In this document: positions 27,312-36,645 of the stretch, in pieces
Position numbering within the stretch: position 1 is the first letter of the stretch
How the letters are laid out: the number at the start of each line of letters is the position of its first letter
Assembly (NCBI RefSeq): GCF_002327105.1
Contig: NZ_CP023406.1
Span: 3,224,001 to 3,288,000 of the forward strand
Direction: 5' to 3'
DNA length: 64,000 nt
From: Luteimonas chenhongjianii
GTDB taxonomy: Bacteria > Pseudomonadota > Gammaproteobacteria > Xanthomonadales > Xanthomonadaceae
The notes under the pieces: model-generated
Seen by the model: only the letters and a program-made list of their open reading frames with translations
What the model was told of the DNA's origin: nothing
Databases searched by the model: none
Position numbers and translations under genes: made by a program

Positions 27312-27384
27312 GGCGCGCCCGCGCGGCAGGCCCGCGCGTGCTGCGTGGCACAATGGCGGTCCCGTTCCCAGCCAGATGCCGCCG

Positions 27385-29079
27385 ATGCGCCTGTCGCAGT
27401 TCCACCTTCGCACCGAAAAGGAAACACCCGCCGACGCGGAAGTCATCAGCCACAAGCTGATGCTCAAGGCGGGCATGCTGCGCAAGCTCGGCGCCGGTCT
27501 CTATACCTGGTCGCCGCTCGGGCTGCGCGTGCTGCGCAAGGTGGAAGGGATCGTGCGCGAGGAGATGGATGCCGCCGGCGCGATCGAACTGCTGATGCCC
27601 TCGGTGCAGCCGCGTGAGCTGTGGGAAGAGACCGGACGCTGGGAAAAGTTCGGCGGCCAGCTGCTGAAACTGCAGGACCGCAAGGAAAGCTGGTATTGCG
27701 TCGGCCCGACCCACGAGGAAGTCATCACCGACTTCGCCCGCGCCGAGCTGGCCAGCTACAAGCAGCTGCCTGTGAATTTCTACCAGGTCCAGACCAAGTT
27801 CCGCGACGAGATCCGCCCGCGCTTCGGCGTGATGCGTGCCCGCGAGTTCCTGATGAAGGACGCCTACTCCTTCGATATCGACGAAGCCGGCATGGCGGCG
27901 TCGTACCAGAAGATGCATGCCGCCTACACGCGCATCTTCAGCAGGCTCGGCCTGGATTTCCGCGCGGTGCAGGCCGACTCCGGCGCGATCGGCGGTGATG
28001 CCTCGCAGGAGTTCCACGTGCTCGCGGAGTCCGGCGAGGACGCGCTGGTGTTCTCGACCGGTTCCGACTACGCCGCCAATGTGGAAACCGCGCACGCCGC
28101 CGCGCCCGCCCCGCGCGCGGAGCCCACCGAGACCCTGCGCCGGGTCGAAACGCCGACGCAGAAGACCTGCGAGGACGTCGCCGCGCTGCTCGACATCCCG
28201 CTGGCGCGCACGGCCAAGTCGGTGGCGCTGTTTGCCGGCGAGACGTTCGTGCTGGCGCTGGTGCGCGGCGACCACGCGGTCAACCCGGTCAAGCTGGCAA
28301 AGGTCGAGGGTCTGGCCGATTACCGCATGGCCACCGAAGCCGAGATCGCCGAGTACCTCGGCAGTACGCCGGGCTTCCTCGGCCCGATCGGCGCGGCGAG
28401 AGCCATCCGCGTCGTCGCTGACCGCGAGGTTGCGGCGATGGCGGATTTCGTCGTCGGCGCCAACGCCACCGGCTTCCACCTCGCGGGCGTCAACTGGGGC
28501 CGCGACCTGCCCGAACCCGATGTGGTTGCCGACATCCGCGATGTCGTGGCCGGCGAGCGCGCCGCGGACGGCGGGGAACTCAGGCTGGTCCGCGGCATCG
28601 AGGTCGGGCACATCTTCCAGCTCGGCCGCAAATATGCCGAGGCGATGGGCTTCAAGGTGCTCGACGCCAACGGCAAGGCCACCGTGCCTTTCATGGGCTG
28701 CTACGGCATCGGCGTTTCGCGCATCGTCGCCGCGGCGATCGAACAGAACCACGACAGCAACGGGATCCTGTGGCCGGCGGCCATGGCCCCGTGGCAGGTG
28801 GCGGTGTGCATCATCAATCCCAAGCACGAGGCGCACGTGGCCGAGGCTGCCGAGGCGCTGTATCGCGAACTGCGCGCCGCTGGCATCGACGCCGTGCTCG
28901 ACGATCGCGGCCTGCGGCCGGGCGCGATGTTCGCCGACATCGAACTGATCGGCATTCCGCACCGGGTGGTGGTTTCGGCGCGCGGCCTGGAAGCCGGCAC
29001 GTTCGAATACCGCGCGCGCACGGCGGCGGAATCGGAAAACCTCGAACGCCAGGCCCTGCTCACGCGCCTGCGCAGCTGA
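27385..29079 (+). CDS. proS: Prolyl-tRNA synthetase
   Basis: ProS charges tRNA-Pro. The 564-residue bacterial-type enzyme starts [15 protein letters not shown], as in its relatives (an ATG nine bases upstream would add MPP). Class II motifs are visible: [18 protein letters not shown] for motif 1 region, [11 protein letters not shown] and [25 protein letters not shown] (piece [16 protein letters not shown]) for motif 2, and [18 protein letters not shown] for motif 3. The inserted editing domain (about 225-405, with TAKSVALF and [18 protein letters not shown]) that removes mischarged alanine is present. The C-terminal anticodon-binding domain ends at the stop. Length agrees with the 572-residue Escherichia coli enzyme. 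Confidence 0.97.
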   Translation: MRLSQFHLRTEKETPADAEVISHKLMLKAGMLRKLGAGLYTWSPLGLRVLRKVEGIVREEMDAAGAIELLMPSVQPRELWEETGRWEKFGGQLLKLQDRKESWYCVGPTHEEVITDFARAELASYKQLPVNFYQVQTKFRDEIRPRFGVMRAREFLMKDAYSFDIDEAGMAASYQKMHAAYTRIFSRLGLDFRAVQADSGAIGGDASQEFHVLAESGEDALVFSTGSDYAANVETAHAAAPAPRAEPTETLRRVETPTQKTCEDVAALLDIPLARTAKSVALFAGETFVLALVRGDHAVNPVKLAKVEGLADYRMATEAEIAEYLGSTPGFLGPIGAARAIRVVADREVAAMADFVVGANATGFHLAGVNWGRDLPEPDVVADIRDVVAGERAADGGELRLVRGIEVGHIFQLGRKYAEAMGFKVLDANGKATVPFMGCYGIGVSRIVAAAIEQNHDSNGILWPAAMAPWQVAVCIINPKHEAHVAEAAEALYRELRAAGIDAVLDDRGLRPGAMFADIELIGIPHRVVVSARGLEAGTFEYRARTAAESENLERQALLTRLRS

Positions 29080-29128
29080 GGTTTCCTGCGCTTTTCCCCA
29101 CCCCGGTTTTGCCGGGGATAAACTCCTC

Positions 29129-29162
29129 GCCGCGCAGCCAGCCGGGCAGCTGCCCTGCGCGG
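29129..29162. repeat. Nested hairpin in the proS-hns gap
   Basis: CCGCGCAG and CTGCGCGG arms enclose a second palindrome, GGGCAGCTGCCC. Just before it (29100-29117) CCCCGG-TTTTG-CCGGGG makes another small stem. Neither is followed by a T run, so this is not a standard terminator; it may be an mRNA structure or a rho-linked end of proS. Confidence 0.35.
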
Positions 29163-29256
29163 TGACGAACGGCATTTGTCGCGGCCGGATAAACGGGATT
29201 AAGATGCAGTCCATGCCAGGGACTGGTATCCCAATAATCAGCCGGAGCCGACTCAC

Positions 29257-29628
29257 ATGGCGTTTGACCTCAATGCATTTTCCCCCCAGCAGCTCGATGC
29301 GCTGATTACCCAAGCCAAGCAGCGCAAGACCACGCTGAAGAAGCGCAAGCCGATCGCGGCCGTGCGCAAGAAGCTCACCGACCTGGCAGCCGCCGAGGGT
29401 TACAGCATCGCCGAGCTGTTCGGTGGTGGCGCGCCGCGCAGCGCCGCGTCGGCGCCCGCTGCACGCACCAGTGCGACCAAGGGTCGCAAGCTCGGCAAGG
29501 TGCCGCCGAAGTATCGCAACCCTGCCAACAAGGCCGAGACCTGGACCGGCCGTGGCAAGCAGCCGCTGTGGCTCGCGGGCCAGATCAAGAAGGGCAGGAA
29601 GATCGAGGAATTCCTGATCGAGAAGTGA
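29257..29628 (+). CDS. hns: H-NS-like nucleoid protein (Xanthomonas/Xylella type)
   Basis: A 123-residue DNA-binding silencer of A+T-rich, often horizontally acquired genes. The N-terminal part (residues 1-50, SPQQLDALITQAKQRKTTL, KKRKPIAAVRKKL) is the oligomerisation helix. A short Ala-rich linker leads to the C-terminal domain VPPKYRNPANKAETWTGRGKQPLW, whose TWTGRGKQP is the minor-groove hook of the H-NS family. It is a single gene with its own terminator. The large lower-G+C polysaccharide island in this window is the type of DNA it would be expected to bind, which is an inference. Confidence 0.92.
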   Translation: MAFDLNAFSPQQLDALITQAKQRKTTLKKRKPIAAVRKKLTDLAAAEGYSIAELFGGGAPRSAASAPAARTSATKGRKLGKVPPKYRNPANKAETWTGRGKQPLWLAGQIKKGRKIEEFLIEK

Positions 29629-29648
29629 TCGCAGCCGTGACGCCCGAG

Positions 29649-29674
29649 CGCCCTCCGCAAGGAGGGCGTTTTCG
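29649..29674 (+). terminator. Rho-independent terminator of hns
   Basis: CGCCCTCC-GCAA-GGAGGGCG forms an eight-pair stem with a stable GCAA tetraloop, followed by TTTTCGTT. It is 20 bases past the hns stop. Confidence 0.85.
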
Positions 29675-29725
29675 TTCGGGCAGCCGAAGGGACGGACCCG
29701 CTGCAGTCGAGGAGCAGCGCTTCCT

Positions 29726-30982
29726 TCAGAGATTCTTGTTCCGGGCCGGCACCACGACGTTGCCAAACAGCAGGCCCGCAATCAGCGCAAGCACGATATT
29801 CATGACGACCAGTGCGGCTTCCTGCCCGGCCGCCATGTCCTGCTGCTGCACGAGGTTCATCAGGCCACGCAGGCTGTTGCTGCCGGGCACCAGCATGATC
29901 AGCCCAGGCACTCGGATCAGCGCGCCCGGCCGGTCTGCCCAGCGCGCGTAACCGTTGCCGGCGGCGGTGGTGGCCAGCGCGGCGACGAACAGGCCGATAT
30001 TGGACCCGAGCGCTGCGCCGACCCAGCGCGAGATCAGATAGCCCGAGACTGCGGCAAGCATCACCAGCGCGACGTCGCGGCGCGCGGCGCGGAACAGGAT
30101 CGCGAACGCGGCCGACGCGGTCGCGAGCGCCGCCCACTCCACCCAGTCGGGCTGCGGGCGGAGCGCGCGGACGTTGGGCGTCACGCCCAGCATCTTTGCA
30201 AGCGTGAGGGCGATGATCGTGCCGATGGTGATCTTGAGCACCGTGGTCATGGCGCCGGCGAAGCGCGCCGTGCCCGAGACCAGGTGCTGCGATGTCAGCT
30301 CGTTGATGGCGTTCGTCAGCGCCATGCCGGGCAGCATCACGATCAACGAGGCGATGATCACGGTATTGAGGTTGAGCGGCACGACGAACGCGGACACCAG
30401 GATCGCGACCAGGCCGGCCACCATGCCGGCCAGCGCATCGCCAGCCTCCTTGAGCCGGGTGCCATCGCGCGTCGCCAGGTCGAGCAGGCCGATCAACAGG
30501 CCAATGACGCCCGCCGTGGCGATGTCCGCCCAGGGCAGTCGCCACAGCCCGGCGACCGCCATCGCGACCATCGCGAATCCCATGACCTGCAGCGCCTTGC
30601 CCCAGCGTCCGGGTTCGCGCGCATCGAGCGCGCGCAGCGCGGCATAACCTTCGGCCAGATCCATCTCGCCGGCCATGACCTGCTCGGCGATGCGGTCGGT
30701 TTCGCACAGCTTGTAGAGGTCGACGTCGCCCGGCGACATGCGGATCACCCGGGTGGTATCGCTGTCGCCCGGCGGCCGCAGCGGATCGCTGAAGGACAGC
30801 ACCATGCCGGTCGGATTGACCCAGGGTTCGCAGTCCAGCCCCAACTGCTGGGTCACCGCGATCATCGCCCCTTCGAGACGCTGGGCGGTGGTGCCATAGG
30901 CATGGAGATGCTCGGCGAGCTCGACGACGAACGCGATGCGCGCGGCGTAAGTGGCAGAGGTGAGCGAAGTGGGCGCGGACAT
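29726..30982 (-). CDS. Threonine/serine exporter family protein (ThrE type)
   Basis: A 418-residue inner-membrane protein with both halves of the ThrE family in one chain. The N-terminal part (1-130) is soluble (ELAEHLHAYGTTAQRLEGAM is the conserved first helix, followed by NPTGMVLSF), then ten hydrophobic helices appear in two sets of five. Family motifs are VIIASLIVMLPGMALTNAINEL (piece LPGMALTNAINEL) and LIMLVPGSNSLRGL near the end. It would export threonine or serine with proton exchange. The ATG at 30982 begins MSAPTSLTSATYAARI; a longer start has no homologous sequence. It is convergent with hns and divergent from the lipid transporter. Confidence 0.85.
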   Translation of the reverse strand: MSAPTSLTSATYAARIAFVVELAEHLHAYGTTAQRLEGAMIAVTQQLGLDCEPWVNPTGMVLSFSDPLRPPGDSDTTRVIRMSPGDVDLYKLCETDRIAEQVMAGEMDLAEGYAALRALDAREPGRWGKALQVMGFAMVAMAVAGLWRLPWADIATAGVIGLLIGLLDLATRDGTRLKEAGDALAGMVAGLVAILVSAFVVPLNLNTVIIASLIVMLPGMALTNAINELTSQHLVSGTARFAGAMTTVLKITIGTIIALTLAKMLGVTPNVRALRPQPDWVEWAALATASAAFAILFRAARRDVALVMLAAVSGYLISRWVGAALGSNIGLFVAALATTAAGNGYARWADRPGALIRVPGLIMLVPGSNSLRGLMNLVQQQDMAAGQEAALVVMNIVLALIAGLLFGNVVVPARNKNL

Positions 30983-31096
30983 CGCGACAGGATCGCATGC
31001 ACGCCCCGCGGTCGGTAGATCGCCCGCCCGTGACACGCGGTATCACGCCCGGATTGGGTATGCTCGTGCCCGTTTGCCGAACGCTCCCGAGACTGC

Positions 31097-32206
31097 ATGG
31101 CCCTCCCCCGACCCGAGACGCCCAGCGCCGAATCCGGCGGCGGAGGGACGTTGCGGCTGCGCGGTCACTGGACCCTCGCGCATGCAGGCGACATCGAGGC
31201 CACGCTGCGGGCGCAGCAGGATCCCGAGGACGTCGATGCCACGGGCGTCGAGCGGCTCGATTCGGTCGGCGTGCTGCAGCTGCTCCGTTTCGCCGACAAG
31301 CGCGGGCTCGATTTCTCGACGTTCCGGTTCCGCGAGGACCACCGCGCGCTGGTCGACGCGATCGAGGATGTCTCCGACGACCGACCCAAGAAAAAACGCG
31401 ATTACGGCGTGAACGCGGCCCTGGCGCGGCTCGGCCGCAGGGTGTACGAAAACGGGCGAGAGTTCGTCTCGCTGGTGAGCTTCTTCGGCGAGACGCTGGT
31501 CAAGCTCGCCCGCCTGCTCGCATCGCCGCGACAGTTCCGGCTGACCTCGACCGTGCACCATATGGAGCAGGTCGGCCTCGACGCGGTGCCGCTGGTCGCG
31601 CTGCTGTCGTTTCTGGTCGGCGCGGTCATCGCGTTCCTGGGCTCGACCGTGCTGGCGGAATTCGGCGCCGTGATCTTCGTCGTCGAGCTCGTGTCGATCG
31701 CATTCCTGCGCGAGTTCGGCGTGCTGCTGACCGCAATCCTGCTGGCCGGCCGCACGGCCAGCGCGTTCACCGCGCAGATCGGTGCGATGGTCAGCCGCGA
31801 GGAAGTGGATGCGATCCGCACGCTGGGTCTGGATCCGGTCGAGCTGCTGGTCATCCCGCGGATCGTCGCCTTGCTGGTGATGCTGCCGCTGCTGACCTTC
31901 ATCGCGATGATCGCCGGCCTCATCGGCGGCCTGACCGTCGGCGCCTTCGCCCTCGAGATTCCGCCGCAGGCCTATCTGGCGCGCATGTACGACACCATGC
32001 AGGTTCGGCATTTCCTTGTCGGCATGTCCAAGGCCCCGGTCTTCGCGCTGGTGATCGGCCTGATCGGTTGCCTGGAAGGGTTGCGGGTCCAGGGCACCGC
32101 CCAATCGGTGGGCGAACGCACCACCTCCAGCGTCGTGCAGACGATTTCCCTGGTCATCACGCTCGATGCCTTCGCCGCGATCTGGTTCATGGAGGTGGGC
32201 TGGTGA
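31097..32206 (+). CDS. mlaE: MlaE-family lipid ABC transporter permease with N-terminal STAS domain
   Basis: This is the permease of an MCE-type lipid transporter. Its first 100 residues are soluble and resemble a STAS domain (LRGHWTLAHAGDIEATL, DATGVERLDSVGVLQLLRFA), which in the Mla system is a separate protein, MlaB. The remainder has about five membrane helices with the MlaE core: VPLVALLSFLVGAVIAF, ELVSIAFLREFGVLLTAIL, AGRTASAFTAQIGAM, and LIGCLEGLRVQGTAQSVGE. At 369 residues it is about 110 longer than Escherichia coli MlaE because of the fusion. The stop overlaps the ATPase start (GTGA), so the four genes here form one tight operon. Confidence 0.92.
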   Translation: MALPRPETPSAESGGGGTLRLRGHWTLAHAGDIEATLRAQQDPEDVDATGVERLDSVGVLQLLRFADKRGLDFSTFRFREDHRALVDAIEDVSDDRPKKKRDYGVNAALARLGRRVYENGREFVSLVSFFGETLVKLARLLASPRQFRLTSTVHHMEQVGLDAVPLVALLSFLVGAVIAFLGSTVLAEFGAVIFVVELVSIAFLREFGVLLTAILLAGRTASAFTAQIGAMVSREEVDAIRTLGLDPVELLVIPRIVALLVMLPLLTFIAMIAGLIGGLTVGAFALEIPPQAYLARMYDTMQVRHFLVGMSKAPVFALVIGLIGCLEGLRVQGTAQSVGERTTSSVVQTISLVITLDAFAAIWFMEVGW

Positions 32207-33042
32207 CGACGCCAGAGCCGGCTTCCAACGATGTCCCTGCGCGCGACACCGCCCCGGATGGCGTCGCAGTGCGCGTGCGGGGCCTGGTCACCCGCTTCGG
32301 CAGCCAGACCGTGCATGAAGGCCTCGACCTCGACGTGCGCCAAGGGGAGATCCTGGGCGTGGTCGGTGGCTCGGGCACCGGCAAGTCGGTGCTGATGCGT
32401 TCCATCATCGGGCTGCGTGCGCCGCAGGCCGGCACCATCGATGTGCTGGGCGCCGATGCACTCGCGCGCGATCCAGAACAACGCAGCCTTATCGAGCGCA
32501 ATACCGGGGTGCTGTTCCAGGACGGCGCCCTGTTCTCTTCGCTGACCGTCGGCGAGAACGTCCAGGTACCGCTGAAGGAACATCACCCGGACCTGAGCGA
32601 CTCGCTTCGCTACGAATTGTCCTTGCTGAAGATCAAGCTCGCGGGCCTGCCGGCCGATGCGCTCGACAAGCTGCCCGCGCAGCTGTCGGGCGGCATGCGC
32701 AAGCGGGCCGGCCTGGCGCGCGCACTCGCGCTCGACCCACCGCTGCTGTTCCTCGATGAGCCCACGGCCGGTCTCGACCCGATCGGCGCGGCCGCGTTCG
32801 ACCGCCTGATCCGCACCCTGCAGAAAGCACTGGGCCTGACCGTGTTCCTGGTCACACACGATCTCGACACCCTGTACGCTATTTGTGACCGGATCGCGGT
32901 GCTGGCCGATCGCCGGGTCATTGCGGCCGCCCCGGTGGAAGAGATCGAACGGATCGATCACCCCTGGATCCAGGAATATTTCCACGGGCCGCGCGGGCGC
33001 GCGGCGCGCGATGCGAGGGCCACTGGCCCGGGAGCCGACTGA
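32203..33042 (+). CDS. mlaF: MlaF-family ATPase of the lipid transporter
   Basis: The ATP-binding subunit (279 residues) powers lipid movement by the MlaE-type permease. It has Walker A GGSGTGKS, signature LSGGMRKRAGLARAL, Walker B LLFLDEPTAGLDP and switch VTHD. The KRAGLARA form of the signature is typical of MlaF. The GTG start overlaps the permease stop by four bases; no other start is possible without losing the N-terminal strand VRVRGLVTRFGSQTV. A 20-residue Ala/Arg-rich C-terminal tail follows the core. MlaD starts four bases after its stop. Confidence 0.93.
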   Translation: MTTPEPASNDVPARDTAPDGVAVRVRGLVTRFGSQTVHEGLDLDVRQGEILGVVGGSGTGKSVLMRSIIGLRAPQAGTIDVLGADALARDPEQRSLIERNTGVLFQDGALFSSLTVGENVQVPLKEHHPDLSDSLRYELSLLKIKLAGLPADALDKLPAQLSGGMRKRAGLARALALDPPLLFLDEPTAGLDPIGAAAFDRLIRTLQKALGLTVFLVTHDLDTLYAICDRIAVLADRRVIAAAPVEEIERIDHPWIQEYFHGPRGRAARDARATGPGAD

Positions 33043-33046
33043 CCTC

Positions 33047-33973
33047 ATGGAAACCAGAGCCAATTACGTGCTGATCGGCGCGTTCACACTCATCGCCTCG
33101 ATCGCGATGCTCGGCTTCGCGCTGTGGGCGGCGAAATACTCCTCCGACCGCAGCTGGAACGAGTTCGACGTGATCTTCCGCGAACCGGTCACCGGCCTGA
33201 CCGAGGGCAGCAGCGTGCAGTACAACGGCATCGCCGTCGGCACGGTCGACAGCCTGCAGCTCGCCCCGGAGGACCCCCGCCAGGTGATCGCGCGCCTGCG
33301 GGTGCAGGCCAAAGCGCCGGTCAAGACCGATACCCGCGCACGCATGTCGATGACCAGCCTGACCGGCTCGCCGATCATCCAGCTCACCGGCGGCTCGCCC
33401 GAAGCACCGCCGCTGGTGTCGGAGCGGGAAGACCGTGTGCCGGTCATCCAGACCGAGGCCTCGGCGCTTCAGAACATCTCCGACACCGCGAACCGCCTGG
33501 TCGAACGGCTCGACAAGGTGCTCAGCGAAGAGAATGTCGCCCGCATCGCCAACACGCTCGAGAACATCGAGGGCATGACCGGCTCGGTCGCCGGCCAGCG
33601 CGAAGACCTGGCGGCGATCATCGTCAATGCGCGCAGGTCCAGCGAGCAGCTCGAGCAGACACTGACGACGACGAATCGCGCCATGACCAATTTCGACCGC
33701 GAACTGGTGCAGAAGCTGCCCGGCCTGGTCGCCAACCTCGAAAGCACGCTGGCGCGCATGGATTCCGCTGCCGGCGGCGCCGACCTGATCCTCAACGAGA
33801 ACCGCGCCGCGATCAGCAGCTTCGCCAACGACGGCCTCTCGCAGCTTGGCCCGACCCTGGGCGAGTTGCGATCGCTGGTCCGCGACCTGCGCCGTATCAG
33901 CGACCGCCTGGACGCCAACCCTGCGCGCTACTTGCTGGGTCGCGACGCGCCCAAGGAGTTCGAACCCGAATGA
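33047..33973 (+). CDS. mlaD: MCE-domain lipid-binding protein (MlaD-like)
   Basis: A single N-terminal membrane helix (about 7-27, VLIGAFTLIASIAMLGFALW) anchors a periplasmic MCE domain (about 40-125; FREPVTGLTEGSSVQYNGIAVG, then TSLTGSPIIQLTGG). Residues 145-300 form a long helical region (NTLENIEGMTGSVAGQ, NFDRELVQKLPGLVANLES) far longer than in Escherichia coli MlaD (183 residues), which may build a needle-like tunnel as proposed for related MCE proteins. Total length is 308. The stop overlaps the next gene by four bases (ATGA). Confidence 0.92.
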   Translation: METRANYVLIGAFTLIASIAMLGFALWAAKYSSDRSWNEFDVIFREPVTGLTEGSSVQYNGIAVGTVDSLQLAPEDPRQVIARLRVQAKAPVKTDTRARMSMTSLTGSPIIQLTGGSPEAPPLVSEREDRVPVIQTEASALQNISDTANRLVERLDKVLSEENVARIANTLENIEGMTGSVAGQREDLAAIIVNARRSSEQLEQTLTTTNRAMTNFDRELVQKLPGLVANLESTLARMDSAAGGADLILNENRAAISSFANDGLSQLGPTLGELRSLVRDLRRISDRLDANPARYLLGRDAPKEFEPE

Positions 33974-34671
33974 CCGTCCACCCAGGTGTCGCCCGCCGGG
34001 CCCTGCCCCGCCTCGTCATCGCCCTCGCGCTCGTCATGCCGCTCGCCAGCTGCAGCTCGCTGCTCGGCGGCGGGGGCGGCGACCGGGATCGCTCGACGAT
34101 CTACGCGCCCGACCCGCGGGTCGAAGCGAATCCCGCATGGCCGCATGCGGACTGGCAGCTCAGCATGAGCCCGCCGACCGCGGCCCGCATGATCGACAGC
34201 TTCCGCATCGCGGTGCGTCCGATCCCTGACGAGCTGCAGGTCTATCGCGGCGCGAGCTGGGCCAAGACGCCGACCGACATGCTCCAGGACGCGGTGCTGC
34301 GCACGCTCGAGGATTCCGGCCACATTCCGGGGGTCGCGCGCCAGGGCGCGGGCATCACCGCCGACTACAAGCTGGTCATCGACCTGCGCCGGTTCGAGGC
34401 CGACTACAACGGCAACGCGTTGCCGTCGGCGACGATCGAGGCCAACGCCAAGCTGATCCACAACATCGACCAGACGGTCGTCGGCTCCCGCACTTTCCTG
34501 GCCGCACAACCCGCTGCGAGCGCCGAGGTTGGACAGGTCGTCGATGCGTTCTCGACCGCGCTGCGGGATGTCAGCAGCGAGATGGCCGGCTGGATTCTCG
34601 AGTCGGGCAACGCGCACGAGATGACCCACAATCGACATGCGCCGGCCTCCACGTCCGCCGAGCGGCGCTAA
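33970..34671 (+). CDS. ABC-type transport auxiliary lipoprotein (PqiC-like)
   Basis: This outer-membrane lipoprotein (233 residues) likely receives or anchors the lipid transporter at the outer membrane. The signal ends in the lipobox VMPLASC. After a Gly-rich linker the ABC_trans_aux domain follows (IAVRPIPDELQVYRGASWAKTP, LVIDLRRFEADY, VVDAFSTALRDVSSEMAGWIL). It is the last gene of the permease-ATPase-MCE-lipoprotein operon and starts within the mlaD stop. No mlaC-like periplasmic carrier gene is found, so this set resembles the Pqi/Let arrangement more than classical Mla. Confidence 0.88.
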   Translation: MTVHPGVARRALPRLVIALALVMPLASCSSLLGGGGGDRDRSTIYAPDPRVEANPAWPHADWQLSMSPPTAARMIDSFRIAVRPIPDELQVYRGASWAKTPTDMLQDAVLRTLEDSGHIPGVARQGAGITADYKLVIDLRRFEADYNGNALPSATIEANAKLIHNIDQTVVGSRTFLAAQPAASAEVGQVVDAFSTALRDVSSEMAGWILESGNAHEMTHNRHAPASTSAERR

Positions 34672-34709
34672 AGCCCTTCGGCAAGCAACCAACACACGGA
34701 ACTACAATC

Positions 34710-35102
34710 ATGCGCAAGTCTCTGCTGACCTACGTCCTACTTAGCTGCTCTCTGGCTGCCTGCGACAGCAAGACCGAAGAAGCGCCGCCATCAGGCCAAG
34801 CGGCGGTTCCTGCCACCAGCCATGCTGCGCCAACAGGCGGAACCTTGCGGGTAGAGCCTTCCATGCTTCCGGACTGCAGTCCCGCCCGGGTCCTCGTGCG
34901 CTGGAATGCCGGTGATGCGGTGGAGACGACGGAGGTCAACGTGATTGTTGAGAACACTGACGAACTGTTTGCCGAGGGTGGAGTGACCGGTCAGAGCGAA
35001 ACTGGACCTTGGGTACGCCCTGGTACGACGTTTGTACTCCTAGACAGGGGGTCGAAAAAGGAACTTGCGCGGGCTGCCGTTGACGGCCCCTCCTGCGACT
35101 AA
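34710..35102 (+). CDS. Small lipoprotein of unknown function
   Basis: A 130-residue protein with a signal peptide and lipobox (CSLAACDSK), a Pro/Ala linker, and a small beta domain (VEPSMLPDCSPARVLVRWNAGD, then GPWVRPGTTFVLLDRGSKKELAR). Two Cys at about 55 and 129 may form a disulfide. Base composition and codon use are less G+C-rich than in its neighbours, which hints at a later arrival. It follows the lipid transporter by 38 bases and might be read with it. I recognise no family with known activity. Confidence 0.75.
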   Translation: MRKSLLTYVLLSCSLAACDSKTEEAPPSGQAAVPATSHAAPTGGTLRVEPSMLPDCSPARVLVRWNAGDAVETTEVNVIVENTDELFAEGGVTGQSETGPWVRPGTTFVLLDRGSKKELARAAVDGPSCD

Positions 35103-35108
35103 AACCAC

Positions 35109-35148
35109 CAAAAATGCGTTCCCGACCGGCATCGGACCGCTCGGGAAC
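35109..35148 (-). terminator. Rho-independent terminator of scoAB
   Basis: On the minus strand GTTCCCGA and TCGGGAAC pair over a 15-base loop that holds its own small stem, followed by GCATTTTTGG. It begins nine bases past the scoB stop. Confidence 0.75.
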
Positions 35149-35156
35149 CCAAACCC

Positions 35157-35783
35157 TCAGCGGAAAACCACTCCGGTCTTTTCCTCCAGCTCCGCGATCT
35201 CTACGCCGTCGGCGCTTTCGACCAGCACGAGCCCTCCTGGCGTCACGTCGAACACCGCGAGATCCGTGATGATCCGGTCGACCACGCCCACGCCGGTCAA
35301 CGGCAGCGTGCATTCGGGCAGGATCTTGTGGCTGCCGTCCTTCGCGACGTGTTCCATCAGCACCACCACGCGCTTGACGCCCGCCACCAGGTCCATCGCC
35401 CCGCCCATGCCCTTGACCATCTTGCCGGGCACCATCCAGTTGGCCAGATCGCCCTTGTCCGTCACCTGCATCGCGCCGAGGATGGCCAGATCGATATGGC
35501 CGCCGCGGATCATCGCGAACGAATCGTGGCTGCCGAAGTAGCTGGCGCCCGCACGCGCGGTGACGGTCTGCTTGCCGGCGTTGATCAGGTCGGCATCGAC
35601 CTCGTCCTCGGTCGGGAACGGGCCGATGCCGAGCAGGCCGTTCTCGCTCTGCAGCCAGACATCCACGCCTTCGGGAATATGGTTGGCCACGAAGGTCGGC
35701 AGGCCGATCCCCAGATTCACGTACGCACCGTCGCTGAGTTCACGGGCGGCGCGGGCGGCCATCTCGTCGCGGGTCCAGGCCAT
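35157..35783 (-). CDS. scoB: 3-oxoacid CoA-transferase subunit B
   Basis: The beta subunit (208 residues) of a succinyl-CoA:3-oxoacid CoA-transferase, which moves CoA between succinate and acetoacetate. The catalytic Glu47 lies in QSENGLLG, and the family signatures [14 protein letters not shown] and [14 protein letters not shown] are present. Its ATG overlaps the scoA stop by one base (TAATG). In Xanthomonas campestris the matching genes, called lpsI and lpsJ, lie at the same place next to xanAB and have been linked to lipopolysaccharide. How the transferase would act in polysaccharide synthesis is not clear. Confidence 0.94.
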   Translation of the reverse strand: MAWTRDEMAARAARELSDGAYVNLGIGLPTFVANHIPEGVDVWLQSENGLLGIGPFPTEDEVDADLINAGKQTVTARAGASYFGSHDSFAMIRGGHIDLAILGAMQVTDKGDLANWMVPGKMVKGMGGAMDLVAGVKRVVVLMEHVAKDGSHKILPECTLPLTGVGVVDRIITDLAVFDVTPGGLVLVESADGVEIAELEEKTGVVFR

Positions 35784-36511
35784 TACTTCGCTCCTCGCAC
35801 GGTGCGCTGTTCGATGCGCTTCTCAGGGGTCGCGTTGACGACGATGCGGTCCACATAGATGCCGGGCAGGTGCACGTGATCGGGATCGATCCCGCCCACC
35901 TCCACCAGCTCCTCGACCTCGGCCACGCATACGCGGCCGGCCATTGCGCAGGCCGGATTGAAGTTGCGCGCGGTCTTGCGGAAGACCAGATTCCCGGCCG
36001 TGTCGGCCTTCCATGCCTTCACCAGCGCGACATCGGCGACCAGGGCCGTCTCGAGGACGTAGTGCTTGCCGTCGAACTCGCGGGTTTCCTTGCCCTCGGC
36101 AACGATGGTCCCGTAGCCGGTGGCGGTGAAGAACGCCGGAATGCCCGCACCGCCGGCGCGCAGACGCTCGGCCAGCGTGCCCTGGGGATTGAACTCGAGC
36201 TCGAGTTCGCCGCCCAGGTACTGGCGCTCGAACTCCTTGTTCTCGCCCACGTAGGAGGAAATCATCTTGCGGATCTGACGGGTCTCCAGCAGCTGGCCGA
36301 GGCCGAAGCCATCGACGCCGGCATTGTTGGAGATCGCGGTCAGCTCCCTGACGCCGGAGTCGCGCAAGGCGGCAATCAACGCCTCGGGAATCCCGCACAG
36401 GCCGAAACCGCCGACCGCGAAGGTCTGTCCATCGGCAACGATGTCGGCCAGGGCCGATGTGGCGTCCGGGTACTGCTTGCCGCGTCGCGCGGCGGAAGGC
36501 TGCTCGCTCAT
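35783..36511 (-). CDS. scoA: 3-oxoacid CoA-transferase subunit A
   Basis: The alpha subunit (242 residues) of the CoA-transferase. It has the CoA-binding signature [16 protein letters not shown], then [18 protein letters not shown] and [15 protein letters not shown], all typical of the family. The ATG begins [16 protein letters not shown]; the chain is conserved from [10 protein letters not shown], and no later ATG is available. It is the first gene of the scoAB operon and is divergent from xanA; a TAGAAT box lies 29 bases upstream. Confidence 0.94.
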   Translation of the reverse strand: MSEQPSAARRGKQYPDATSALADIVADGQTFAVGGFGLCGIPEALIAALRDSGVRELTAISNNAGVDGFGLGQLLETRQIRKMISSYVGENKEFERQYLGGELELEFNPQGTLAERLRAGGAGIPAFFTATGYGTIVAEGKETREFDGKHYVLETALVADVALVKAWKADTAGNLVFRKTARNFNPACAMAGRVCVAEVEELVEVGGIDPDHVHLPGIYVDRIVVNATPEKRIEQRTVRGAK

Positions 36512-36539
36512 CTCGGATCTCGTGGCGCAGTGGTCCGCC

Positions 36540-36545
36540 ATTCTA
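36540..36545 (-). promoter_or_regulatory. Candidate -10 box for scoAB
   Basis: TAGAAT on the minus strand, 29 bases from the scoA ATG. It faces away from the matching box of xanA at 36612-36617. No -35 match is evident. Confidence 0.4.
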
Positions 36546-36611
36546 GCCACTGTCCATCGTCGCAGCCTCGGCACCTGGCGCCGATCCAACGGGAAGGCGA
36601 CGACGAACCGC

Positions 36612-36621
36612 TAGAATCGGC
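36612..36621 (+). promoter_or_regulatory. Candidate -10 box for xanA
   Basis: TAGAATCGGC, 25-34 bases before the xanA ATG. The identical ten bases stand before etfB at 43020-43029, which suggests a shared promoter class. No -35 match is evident. Confidence 0.4.
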
Positions 36622-36645
36622 GCATCCCCTGATAAGGAACGTCCA

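Noticed and set aside
29129..29162. Terminator of proS
   Set aside because: Good stems but no following T run; listed only as a hairpin.
27190..29781. 863-codon minus-strand frame across proS and hns
   Set aside because: Runs antisense through two well-supported genes and an intergenic gap; composition is that of a shadow frame.
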